41,665 nt of DNA, taken from an uncultured bacterium. Its GTDB lineage: Bacteria; Bacillota; Clostridia; Lachnospirales; Lachnospiraceae. The first letter of the stretch is position 1; each line of letters begins with the position of its first letter. Positions 24,697 through 32,680 of this stretch are shown here, in pieces. The translations under genes and the position numbers were made by a program. The stretch lies in the NCBI GenBank assembly GCA_947567075.1, contig CANOLZ010000008.1:1-41665 (forward strand). Reading direction: 5' to 3'. The notes under the pieces were generated by a model. That model did no database searches and had not been told where the DNA came from. It saw only the letters and a program-made list of their open reading frames with translations.

Positions 24697-25632
24697 ATGA
24701 TGGAAAAAATAGGAAATATAACATTGAATTTAGAATTTTATGAAGGACAAGATTATTATTCAGATGGGGATGTAGAGGACACATTACTGGAAATGGCTAA
24801 AAATAATACAGTGGAACAGCTGCAAATCATGTCTTATAAAACAGCTTCATGGCCAATTTTATATCATTTGTCACCAATAAGGGAAAACATTGTGAATTGG
24901 TATCCTTTTAGGAGAGAAGGAACTTTGATGGAAGTGGGAGCAGGCTGTGGAGCAATCACCGGTTGTTTTGCTCAAAAGTTACAAAGAATATGTGCCATAG
25001 AGCTTTCAAAAAAAAGAAGTATGATTAATGCATATAGAAATAAAAATTATGATAATATAGAAATTATAGTTGGAAACTTTGAAAAAATAGCTCCATCAAT
25101 GGAAGAAAAGTTTGATTATGTTACATTGATTGGAGTATTTGAATATGCGGCGTCTTATATTTCATCACGTAATCCTTATTCAGAGTTTTTAAATAGAATA
25201 AACAATATGCTAAAGGAAGGAGGAAAAATTTTATTAGCAATAGAAAATCGTTTTGGGTTAAAGTATTTTGCAGGATGCAGGGAAGATCATTTAGGAGAAA
25301 TGTTTACAGGAATTGAGGGATATTCTTATGACACAAAGGTTAGAACCTTTAATAGGAATGAAATAATTCAGTTGTTAGAAGAGAATGGTTTTTTTCGTTA
25401 TGAATTTTATTATCCATATCCAGATTATAAATTACCCCATACAATTTATTCGGATCAATACTTGCCAAAATCTGGGGAATTAATAGATAATATAAGAAAC
25501 TTTGATATGGATCGATTGATTTTATTTGATGAGACAAAAACATTTCAAAGTATTGTATCCTCTGGAATGTTTAGAGAATTTTCAAACTCATTTTTTATAA
25601 TTATAGAAAGAAAAGAGCAAACAAATGGATAA
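24697..25632 (+). CDS. Class I SAM-dependent methyltransferase, probable chain-capping enzyme
   Basis: Rossmann-fold methyltransferase. Numbered from 24697, motif I is 'EVGAGCGAITG' at 79-89, followed by an acidic strand end 'CAIELS', then 'GNFEKI' and 'FDYVTLIGVFEY', and 'NMLKEGGKILLAIENRFG' as the motif III region. This is a typical SAM site. A frame extends to 24655 inside the ATPase gene. The ATGs at 24697/24700 follow AAAGG by about seven bases and are preferred. The gene overlaps the kinase-like gene by 8 bases. Methyltransferase followed by kinase is the domain order of WbdD, which caps E. coli O8/O9a chains, and the methyltransferase and WsaE genes of Geobacillus slg play a related role. 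O-methylation of the terminal sugar, or of a terminal phosphate, is inferred. Confidence 0.85.
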   Translation: MMEKIGNITLNLEFYEGQDYYSDGDVEDTLLEMAKNNTVEQLQIMSYKTASWPILYHLSPIRENIVNWYPFRREGTLMEVGAGCGAITGCFAQKLQRICAIELSKKRSMINAYRNKNYDNIEIIVGNFEKIAPSMEEKFDYVTLIGVFEYAASYISSRNPYSEFLNRINNMLKEGGKILLAIENRFGLKYFAGCREDHLGEMFTGIEGYSYDTKVRTFNRNEIIQLLEENGFFRYEFYYPYPDYKLPHTIYSDQYLPKSGELIDNIRNFDMDRLILFDETKTFQSIVSSGMFREFSNSFFIIIERKEQTNG

Positions 25633-26896
25633 AGTTATATATGCAAAGTTTTCAAGGGAGCGAAAAAAAGAGTTCCAGATATTGACTACCATTGTTGAAG
25701 ACAAAGGATATAAAAAGGTAATAAAAAAACCTTTGGGAAAGGATGCAAAATCTCACGTTAAGGATATATATAAGCATTATAATGAGTTGACCCATATGTT
25801 CAAAAAGGAAAAAAAAATAAGAATATGTGATTGCTATTTGTTAGATGACGGTAGCGTATCTTTCCCTTATTTAGACGGGGTAAGTGCAGAAGAATGGCTT
25901 GGAGAGAGGATAAGGCTTAACGAGCTGTCATATATTTATCAATTTTTAGAAGAATATTATGAGATTTTAAAAGGATTAACAGTTAATAATGAATTTCAAC
26001 AGACAAAAGAGTATATTGATATTTTTGGGGAAACTAGTATATCAAAAGAATTGGAATATTGTAATATTGCTAATATTGATTTAATCTTTAGTAATATTAT
26101 TATAAATGATGCTAGATGGAATGTCATCGATTATGAGTGGGTTTTTTATTTTTCAGTGCCAATCCATTTTATATTTTATCGAGCTATTATGTCCAGTTTA
26201 AGTATTAGCTTGTTAAAAGAAGAGGAAATAAAATATATTTTTAGCAAATTTGGAATTTCTGAATTAGAACAAAAAGAATATAAAAAGATGGAGGAGAATT
26301 TTCAGAAATATACAAAAAATGAAAATGAACAACTTTCAGAATTATATCATAAGCTTCCTATAACTTCTGTAAACATAAATCAAATAGATATAAATAAGAT
26401 GTTCCATCCCTTTCATTGCAAAGTAAAAAATTCACAGTTGGAAAAAGAAATAATGAATTTTAGGACAATTTATGGTGAAAATAAGGTTTCCATTGATTTA
26501 AAGGATTATGCACAATATAATCAAATTATCATTTCTCTGACTAACTCAAATAGTATAGTTAAAATTAAAAAGATAGAAGCATGGAAAGAGGGAGTGGGGC
26601 AGAATATTGAAATTTTTTCCCATAATGCCCAGTTAAATATTTATAATGATTATTATTTTACAGATGTCCATCCATATTTTGTACTAATGAATAATGAATA
26701 TGAAAAAGTGTCTATTGAGTATTGGGTTATAAAGGACAATGAGGATCTAGTACAACAGGTAGTATATTATATTATTAATGAGAAACATATGAATGAGAAA
26801 TATATGAATGAGAAATATATGAATGAGAAAATGATTAGTGAGAAAAAAAGGAAAAGAAGAGTGCGTGACTTCTTAAAAAAAATATATATTAAGTAA
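25625..26896 (+). CDS. WbdD-like kinase domain protein, probable glycan chain terminator
   Basis: A 423-residue protein that I read as the kinase half of a WbdD-like terminator. 'KKVIKKPLG' (30-38) would supply the beta-3 lysine. 'NIDLIFSN' (150-157) has the catalytic-loop pattern with Asp152 and Asn157. 'NVIDYEW' (166-172) supplies the metal-binding Asp169 in place of DFG. A less conserved C-terminal half (about 270-385) has beta character. The end is a run of five-residue repeats (M-N-E-K-Y/H) followed by a strongly basic tail, suitable for binding the membrane face or a partner. It overlaps the methyltransferase gene by 8 bases in another frame, so the two proteins are made together. Phosphorylation of the chain end is inferred from WbdD. 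The gene is extremely AT-rich. Confidence 0.68.
   Translation: MDKVIYAKFSRERKKEFQILTTIVEDKGYKKVIKKPLGKDAKSHVKDIYKHYNELTHMFKKEKKIRICDCYLLDDGSVSFPYLDGVSAEEWLGERIRLNELSYIYQFLEEYYEILKGLTVNNEFQQTKEYIDIFGETSISKELEYCNIANIDLIFSNIIINDARWNVIDYEWVFYFSVPIHFIFYRAIMSSLSISLLKEEEIKYIFSKFGISELEQKEYKKMEENFQKYTKNENEQLSELYHKLPITSVNINQIDINKMFHPFHCKVKNSQLEKEIMNFRTIYGENKVSIDLKDYAQYNQIIISLTNSNSIVKIKKIEAWKEGVGQNIEIFSHNAQLNIYNDYYFTDVHPYFVLMNNEYEKVSIEYWVIKDNEDLVQQVVYYIINEKHMNEKYMNEKYMNEKMISEKKRKRRVRDFLKKIYIK
26774..26845 (+). repeat. 15-base in-frame tandem repeat at the 3' end of the kinase-like gene
   Basis: The unit ATGAATGAGAAATAT (Met-Asn-Glu-Lys-Tyr) occurs perfectly at 26789-26803 and 26804-26818. A degenerate copy precedes it (26774-26788, ending CAT), a 12-base partial copy follows (26819-26830), and a diverged one comes last (26831-26845). 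Copy-number change in 15-base steps keeps the frame, so the tail can vary in length without breaking the protein. Confidence 0.9.
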
Positions 26897-26900
26897 AAAA

Positions 26901-26993
26901 ATGGAAAAATTCAGAGCCTGGAAAAATCTTGTATTATTGAAAAAAATTCAGAAAGATGAGAGAAGTAAAATAGAATCCAAATTGGAAAGGTGA
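26901..26993 (+). CDS. Possible 30-residue ORF filling the gap before the GT2 gene
   Basis: ATG at 26901 opens a 30-codon frame encoding a basic amphipathic peptide (starts M-E-K-F-R-A-W-K-N-L) that ends at TGA 26991-26993. That stop overlaps the upstream alternative GTG start of the next gene as GTGA. It lacks a recognisable Shine-Dalgarno and could be chance. It may be a coupling leader or a remnant. No family is recognised. Confidence 0.2.
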   Translation: MEKFRAWKNLVLLKKIQKDERSKIESKLER

Positions 26994-27004
26994 CGAATAG
27001 AATA

Positions 27005-27976
27005 ATGGATGTTAGTGTTATAATACCAACAAAGAATGGTGGAGAATTGTTAGATCAGGTGCTGGAAAAAATATTTGGACAAGATACAAAATACGAATTT
27101 GAAGTTATTTGTGTAGATTCAGGGTCTAAAGATAACACAATTCAAATTATAAAAAAATATAATACGAAACTATACCAAATACGTCCCCAAGATTTTGGAC
27201 ATGGAAAGACTAGAAATTATGGAGCCGAAAAAGGAATTGGAGAGTTTATTATATTTATTACTCAGGATGCAATACCTGCAAGTAAATTTTGGATGGAAAA
27301 TTTGATCAATGCAATGAAATTAGATGATAATATTGCTGGAGGCTTTGGCATCCACTATCCATATCCTGATTGCAACATTATAGATAAACGGGACATAACT
27401 ATGCATTTTCAAGGTTTTGGGAAGGATAATACAATATATTATCTAGATGATAAGGAGAGGTATAAGAAAGATGAGGGATATCGTCATCTTTTGGCATATT
27501 TTAGTGATAATAATTCCTGTTTGAGAAGAAGTATATGGGAAAAACATCCCTATGATGATGTGAATTTTTCAGAGGATCAGATATGGGCTAGAAAAATGAT
27601 AGAGATGGGATATAAAAAAGTGTATTGTCCTTTTGCTCCAGTTTACCATTCCCACAACTATAAAATTTCCTCCTATTTTGGAAGATATTTTGATGAACAC
27701 AAGGCTCTTTATGTGATACATCAATATATTAATATTAAGAAATGGTATCTTGTATTGCCAGCAGCTTTTCGCCATATATACATAGATAGCAAGTATGTAA
27801 AAAAAATGGAGATAAGTAAAAAAGAGAAGTTAAAAGAGTTTAATTATATAGTCTGGAGAAATTTATCAAGATATGTAGCAGGATATTTAGGAGGACATTA
27901 TACATTTTATCCTTACTGGTATCAGAAATTTTTAGATAGACATATTTCACAGCAATATAGGCAGACGAGGGAATAG
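27005..27976 (+). CDS. Glycosyltransferase family 2, rhamnosyltransferase-like
   Basis: GT-A fold enzyme with the features of bacterial rhamnosyltransferases: 'VSVIIPTKNGG' at the N-terminus, 'VDSGSKDNT' (37-45), 'GKTRNYGAEKGIGEFI' and 'TQDA' (86-89) for the metal-nucleotide site. The segment 'FSDNNSCLRRSIWE' followed by 'FSEDQIWARKMIEMGYK' holds the acceptor-side acidic residues. The frame extends to a GTG at 26990. I choose the ATG at 27005 because the protein then begins at the conserved first strand and AAAGGTGA lies 11 bases upstream, but the GTG cannot be excluded. The gene ends three bases before the second WsaF-like gene. It probably adds L-rhamnose or a similar 6-deoxy sugar to the ABC-exported chain. 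The donor is inferred from family. Confidence 0.85.
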   Translation: MDVSVIIPTKNGGELLDQVLEKIFGQDTKYEFEVICVDSGSKDNTIQIIKKYNTKLYQIRPQDFGHGKTRNYGAEKGIGEFIIFITQDAIPASKFWMENLINAMKLDDNIAGGFGIHYPYPDCNIIDKRDITMHFQGFGKDNTIYYLDDKERYKKDEGYRHLLAYFSDNNSCLRRSIWEKHPYDDVNFSEDQIWARKMIEMGYKKVYCPFAPVYHSHNYKISSYFGRYFDEHKALYVIHQYINIKKWYLVLPAAFRHIYIDSKYVKKMEISKKEKLKEFNYIVWRNLSRYVAGYLGGHYTFYPYWYQKFLDRHISQQYRQTRE

Positions 27977-27979
27977 GAA

Positions 27980-29200
27980 ATGAGAAAAATAAAAAATATT
28001 GTGAAAAAGGTGCATAAAGTTTTTAAAGAAGAGGGAATGTCAGGAGTTTTAAATAAAATAGATGAAAACTATTCAAAAATAGATGTAATTGGGTTTTATG
28101 GATATACACTAGATAATGACAAAATTCCTTTAAATAATTTAGAAAAGGACAAGGCTAAGGGAAGCACAGTTTTGAATTGGGTTGTTCCCGATTTAGATAT
28201 AGGCTCTGGAGGGCATATGAATATTTTTCGGTTTATAACCTATTTAGAGAATTTAGGAATGCATAACCGAATTTATCTATATAAAAGTCAAAGATTTCAA
28301 ACAGATGAACAACTTAGAGAATTTTTAAAAGTTTATTACAACATTGGAAATGATAAAATAGAAATATTTTGTTCGGTAGAGAGTATGGGATTTGCCCATG
28401 GAACGATTGCCACAGGATGGCAGACCGCTTACCATGTGAGGAAATTTGATAATACAATTTCTAAGTTTTATTTTATACAAGATTATGAACCTTACTTTTA
28501 TCCTATAGGTTCAGAATTCCTTCTTGCAGAAAATACATATCGGTTTGGATTTCGGGGTATAACTGCGGGGAATTGGCTGAAAAAAAAGTTAAATGAAGAA
28601 TATGGAATGAGGACAGAAAGTTATCAGTTTTCTTACGATCATACATTGTATCGGCCAAAAATGAAAAAGGATCAGGTGAACCGAATATTTTTCTATGCAA
28701 GGCCAGTTACTCCAAGGCGCTCTTTCGAATTAGGTCTATTAGCTTTATTTGAATTATATAAAAAAGTTAAAGAGATGGAAGTTATTTTTGCAGGATGGGA
28801 CGTGAGCAATTATGAAATTCCATTTCATCATGTGAATGGAGGAAATATTCGGTTAGAAAAGCTCTCGGATATATATTCCCAGTGCGACATATGTCTTGTT
28901 ATGTCTACGACTAACTTATCTCTTCTTCCTCTAGAAATAATGGCCTCTAATTCAGTAGTTGCGTGTACAAAAGGCCCTCATAATAATTGGTTAATAAATG
29001 AAGACAATTCCATTGTTTTATCTTGCGATCCCATTGAAATAGCTAACGATTTAGAGTATTATCTCAACAACAAAGAAAACTTGAATGAAATCAGGAGGAA
29101 AGGTTTGGAATTTGCACAAGGTACATCTTGGGATGCAGAGGCAAAAAAAGTTTATGATATCATAGAGAAAGGTATACAAGAGGATGAAAAGGGGCAATAG
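27980..29200 (+). CDS. WsaF-like GT4 rhamnosyltransferase, copy 2
   Basis: Second WsaF-type glycosyltransferase, distantly related to the one at 21308. It has 'DIGSGGHMNIFRFITYLE' (73-90), the family hallmark 'YFIQDYEPYFYPIGSEF' (164-180), and the donor-site stretch 'LLPLEIMASNSVVACTKG'. The N-terminal 60 residues are basic and unlike copy 1, which may serve to hold the enzyme on the membrane or on the capping proteins. The gene starts three bases after the GT2 stop and its end overlaps the SDR gene by 17 bases, so they are tightly coupled. Together with copy 1 it brackets the exporter and capping genes. Chain extension with rhamnose is inferred from the Geobacillus WsaF precedent. Confidence 0.83.
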   Translation: MRKIKNIVKKVHKVFKEEGMSGVLNKIDENYSKIDVIGFYGYTLDNDKIPLNNLEKDKAKGSTVLNWVVPDLDIGSGGHMNIFRFITYLENLGMHNRIYLYKSQRFQTDEQLREFLKVYYNIGNDKIEIFCSVESMGFAHGTIATGWQTAYHVRKFDNTISKFYFIQDYEPYFYPIGSEFLLAENTYRFGFRGITAGNWLKKKLNEEYGMRTESYQFSYDHTLYRPKMKKDQVNRIFFYARPVTPRRSFELGLLALFELYKKVKEMEVIFAGWDVSNYEIPFHHVNGGNIRLEKLSDIYSQCDICLVMSTTNLSLLPLEIMASNSVVACTKGPHNNWLINEDNSIVLSCDPIEIANDLEYYLNNKENLNEIRRKGLEFAQGTSWDAEAKKVYDIIEKGIQEDEKGQ

Positions 29201-30101
29201 AGTATTGATACTAGGGGGAAATGGATTTATAGGAAAAAATTTAAGTAATTGCCTATTTAACAAGGGATATGATGTCTATTGCTTTGACTGTGACTTACCA
29301 GATATTCCTCAGAAAGGAATTCATTATATCCAGGGAGATTTTTTCGATGAATCCCTTTTGGAGAAGATAATAAAGGATAAAGATATTATATATCATGGGA
29401 TTTCTACAATAAATCCTGGGAATTCTAATGAATTTTATATGAGGGGTTATGAGAAGGATTTTATACAAACTGTAAAACTATGTAAATTAGTAAGCGAATG
29501 TGCTATAAAACTAATTTTTTTATCTTCTGGAGGAACAATATATGGAACTCAAAATCAACAACCTATTATAGAAGAGTCGCTTCCAAGGCCCATTAATCAT
29601 TACGGTAATATTAAACTGTGTATGGAAAATACAATGATGACATTTGCCATACAAAAAAATGCGGACATTTTAATAGCAAGATTATCGAATCCATATGGAC
29701 CGGGACAAGATTATACAAAGGGAGTAGGATTTGTTGATGCAGTTATAAAAAAGGCAATAAATAGTGAGGCAATAGAAGTATGGGGGGATGGGAGTATTGT
29801 AAGAGACTATATATATATAGAAGATGCGTGTCAAATGCTTGCTTTACTGGCAAGTTACCATGGCGAAGACAAAATCTTTAATATAAGTTCAGGTAAGGGA
29901 GTAAGCATAAACGACATTATTGAAATAATAAAAAAGTGGTATCCTCAAATGGATATAAAATATAAGAACAAAAGAAGTGTGGATTTAGAACGAATTGTTT
30001 TAAATAATCAAAAAATTATGAGATTGTACAATAGAAAAATGGTTGAAATTCATGAGGGCATTGAACAGTACTATAATACCATAAAGAAAAGAGAACAATA
30101 A
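29184..30101 (+). CDS. NAD-dependent epimerase/dehydratase (extended SDR)
   Basis: Extended short-chain dehydrogenase of the nucleotide-sugar type. The Rossmann motif 'GGNGFIG' at 11-17 binds NAD(P). 'FLSSGGTIYG' supplies the Ser/Thr of the active site, and 'HYGNIK' gives Tyr140 and Lys144. 'RLSNPYGPGQ' and 'VWGDGSIVRDYIYIEDA' are the usual substrate-side motifs of UDP-glucose 4-epimerase-like enzymes. The 305-residue length is normal. The start overlaps the WsaF-like gene by 17 bases and the DUF6077 gene begins two bases after the stop, so the enzyme likely makes a nucleotide sugar used by these neighbours. Perhaps it feeds the GtrB-like enzyme at 31974. The exact reaction (epimerisation or dehydration) cannot be read from sequence alone. 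Confidence 0.85.
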   Translation: MKRGNRVLILGGNGFIGKNLSNCLFNKGYDVYCFDCDLPDIPQKGIHYIQGDFFDESLLEKIIKDKDIIYHGISTINPGNSNEFYMRGYEKDFIQTVKLCKLVSECAIKLIFLSSGGTIYGTQNQQPIIEESLPRPINHYGNIKLCMENTMMTFAIQKNADILIARLSNPYGPGQDYTKGVGFVDAVIKKAINSEAIEVWGDGSIVRDYIYIEDACQMLALLASYHGEDKIFNISSGKGVSINDIIEIIKKWYPQMDIKYKNKRSVDLERIVLNNQKIMRLYNRKMVEIHEGIEQYYNTIKKREQ

Positions 30102-30102
30102 A

Positions 30103-31977
30103 ATGATTACACGGGGAATAATACTACTTGTTTGCCTGGTATACTTTAGTTATCTTGTAGGTAGCACTGTATGTATTACAAGTAAGAGAAATACAAATTT
30201 TAGTTTATGTTTAGTGACAGGTTTTTTGTGGATTATAGCATTATTTGAAATAGCAGCTATGCCATTTATGATAATAAAAACGAAGTTTGACTATTTAACT
30301 TATACATTTAGTTTGATTGCTTTAGCAATAGGCTTATTTTGTTTTTTTTACTTAAAGAAACAAAAAAAAGGAAAAAGAAGATGGAAGGATTTTAAAGACA
30401 TAATAAAAAGCAATTTTATTTTCCTGCCTGTGTTTAGTTTGATTTTTATTATTACCTGCCTTAGTACTTTTTTATATCATGAAGATGATGATGATGGATA
30501 TTATATTTCTATATCAAACATTGCAGTGGAAGAGAATCGTATTGAATTTGCTAATAATTATGTTTACAATGGTACAGAGGAGGAAGGAGGGAATCAGGGT
30601 TTTCAGCCTCCTATAGTTAGTTGGGAACTATTTGTTGCTTATTTGGCAAAGATATTTCAAATTTCTCCTGTAATTATCTACCATACTTTTCTTCCCCTTC
30701 TTCTTCTTCCCTTTTGCTTTGCAGCAGTTTATAATATTGGAAGAAGTATGTTTAAGGATAAGGAAAGGGTGGCTGCACTTTTATTTTTTTATGTAGTTTT
30801 AAATATATTTTCTGGTTACTTAGTGCGCTCTCCAGGATGCTTTCTGCTTTTAAGAATTTGGCAGGGCAAAGCTCTCTTAGCTAATTTAGTATTTCCAATG
30901 ATGCTCTACCAACAGATAGAGGATTATGAGAGCCATGATGAAAAAGTGTCATGGGCAAGAAAGATTATGATTATGATTAGCGGCGGTGCATTTTCCATAG
31001 TAGGTATTTATTTAGTTCCCATTTGTTATATAGTATTAGAACTTCCTTATTTGTTTTGGCTTGCAATAAATAAAGATAAAAAGATTTGGAAAGTGATGAA
31101 GGTAATATCCATTTTTGCAGTACCTGCACTATTAATTGGGGCAGGGGTCTTTTTATACGTTATTTCTACTTCTTCGGGGCTGGATTATTGGAATAAAGAG
31201 CCAGTTAGCTGGAAAGTATGGTATTTAGTAACAATTGGCACTTTGGATAAAGGTTATATTTTATTATATATGATGTCAGTGATTACCATTATATATTTAA
31301 AACAGAAAAGACAAGTCTTTCTACTAATTTTTCCTGGAGTATGTCTCTTTTTATCATTTTTAAATCCTCTTTTTTCTAATTTTATTTCTCAAAAGATAAC
31401 AGGGGTAGACGTTTATTGGAGACTATGGTGGATTTTACCTATGTATATTACTATTGCAGCTGCATTTAGCGATATATTGCCTATGCTTTTAAAGGTGAAA
31501 AAACAAATCTTTATTTTTTGTTCTGTTTTATCTGTGTATTTTTTTGGAGTAAATATATTTCAAAGAGAGCTATTTTTTGATTCATATAGAAATTTATATA
31601 AATTACCAAATGAAATTATATATTTATCAGACTATATGTTAGAAAAAATGGATTCTCCCAGGGTACTTTTTGAAGAAGACTTATCTCCAAAAGTAAGACA
31701 GTATACATCAAGAATATCAGTTCCTATAGCTAGGGGAATGCCTGATAATAAAAGCTTAATAAGGGATACAGATGTAAGTTATGAACAATTATATAATGCT
31801 ATTTATAATGACTATGATGTGACAGAATTTAGGGAGGAAGAAGCCCTAAAAATGCTTAATGTAGATTATATCATCGTTGGGAACAGAGACTTACAGCTTA
31901 GGAAAGACAGCATTTATAAAAAGGAACAGAATTTTGGGATTTATAGGATATATTCTAAGGAGGGAATTCTGGAATGA
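30103..31977 (+). CDS. DUF6077 membrane protein (GT-C-like), intact copy
   Basis: The full-length DUF6077 protein of the window, at 624 residues. About twelve helices surround a first extracytoplasmic loop with 'HEDDDDGYYISIS' (Asp128-131), the expected GT-C catalytic acids, and 'NQGFQPPIVSWELFVAYL'. A later segment 'VDVYWRLWWILP' precedes the last helices. The soluble end (about 495-624) has 'PKVRQYTSRIS', 'NVDYIIVGN' and 'FGIYRIY', matching the domains of the copies at 3431 and 12861. It overlaps the next gene by four bases (ATGA, 31974-31977). That gene is a DPM1-like transferase, which would supply polyprenyl-phosphate sugar. I infer that it adds that sugar to the exported glycan outside the membrane. 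Confidence 0.8.
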   Translation: MITRGIILLVCLVYFSYLVGSTVCITSKRNTNFSLCLVTGFLWIIALFEIAAMPFMIIKTKFDYLTYTFSLIALAIGLFCFFYLKKQKKGKRRWKDFKDIIKSNFIFLPVFSLIFIITCLSTFLYHEDDDDGYYISISNIAVEENRIEFANNYVYNGTEEEGGNQGFQPPIVSWELFVAYLAKIFQISPVIIYHTFLPLLLLPFCFAAVYNIGRSMFKDKERVAALLFFYVVLNIFSGYLVRSPGCFLLLRIWQGKALLANLVFPMMLYQQIEDYESHDEKVSWARKIMIMISGGAFSIVGIYLVPICYIVLELPYLFWLAINKDKKIWKVMKVISIFAVPALLIGAGVFLYVISTSSGLDYWNKEPVSWKVWYLVTIGTLDKGYILLYMMSVITIIYLKQKRQVFLLIFPGVCLFLSFLNPLFSNFISQKITGVDVYWRLWWILPMYITIAAAFSDILPMLLKVKKQIFIFCSVLSVYFFGVNIFQRELFFDSYRNLYKLPNEIIYLSDYMLEKMDSPRVLFEEDLSPKVRQYTSRISVPIARGMPDNKSLIRDTDVSYEQLYNAIYNDYDVTEFREEEALKMLNVDYIIVGNRDLQLRKDSIYKKEQNFGIYRIYSKEGILE

Positions 31978-32678
31978 AGAAGCCACTCATTATAATTCCA
32001 GCATTTAATGAAGAACAAAATATAGAAAGGGTTGTAGATAACCTTATAGAAAATTATTCACAATATGACTATGTCATTATCAATGATGGCTCTTTTGACA
32101 ATACTAGAAAAATATGCAAAAGAAGGGGATACAATATTTTAGATTTGCCAGTAAACTTAGGATTATCAGGAGCCATACGGGGAGGAATGCGCTATGCAAA
32201 TTATTATGGATACGATTATGTAATTCAATATGATGGAGATGGACAACACCAAGCAGAGTATATAGAAGATATGTTAAAAGCAATGGAAAAGTATTGTGTG
32301 GATATTGTAATTGGCTCTAGATTTGTATCAGAAAGAAAACCATTAAATATTCGAATGATTGGCAGTCAATTGATTACGTATGCCATTTTTATTACAACAG
32401 GGGGAACCTATATAGGAGATGTTACTTCTGGAATGCGTTTATTTAATAAAAGAATGATTAAAAAGTTTGGATATCATATAAATTATAGCCCAGAGCCAGA
32501 TACTCTAGCATATCTCATTAACAGTGGGATTAAAATTAAAGAAGTTCAAGTTCACATGATAGATAGAATGGCAGGAACCAGTTATTTTAGTTTGGGGCAT
32601 TCTATCAATTATATGTTGCATATGTTTTTTTCTATCTTTATTTTTCAGTGGTTTCGAGATAAATTGGAGGAGAAATAG
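31974..32678 (+). CDS. DPM1/GtrB-like polyprenyl-phosphate glycosyltransferase
   Basis: GT2 enzyme of the dolichol-phosphate-mannose synthase type that makes undecaprenyl-phosphate sugar in the cytoplasm. The motifs are 'LIIIPAFNEEQNIERV' (5-20), 'INDGSFDNT' (36-44), 'NLGLSGAIRGGMRYA' (61-75), and the metal site 'QYDGDGQH' (85-92). 'IGSRFV' and 'DVTSGMRLFNKRM' follow, all standard for the family. At 234 residues it lacks the C-terminal transmembrane pair of GtrB. The DUF2304 gene two bases downstream probably supplies the membrane part. The ATG overlaps the DUF6077 stop by four bases, so donor maker and user are coupled. It is the only such donor enzyme in the window and may serve other GT-C proteins too. 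Confidence 0.9.
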   Translation: MKKPLIIIPAFNEEQNIERVVDNLIENYSQYDYVIINDGSFDNTRKICKRRGYNILDLPVNLGLSGAIRGGMRYANYYGYDYVIQYDGDGQHQAEYIEDMLKAMEKYCVDIVIGSRFVSERKPLNIRMIGSQLITYAIFITTGGTYIGDVTSGMRLFNKRMIKKFGYHINYSPEPDTLAYLINSGIKIKEVQVHMIDRMAGTSYFSLGHSINYMLHMFFSIFIFQWFRDKLEEK

Positions 32679-32680
32679 GA

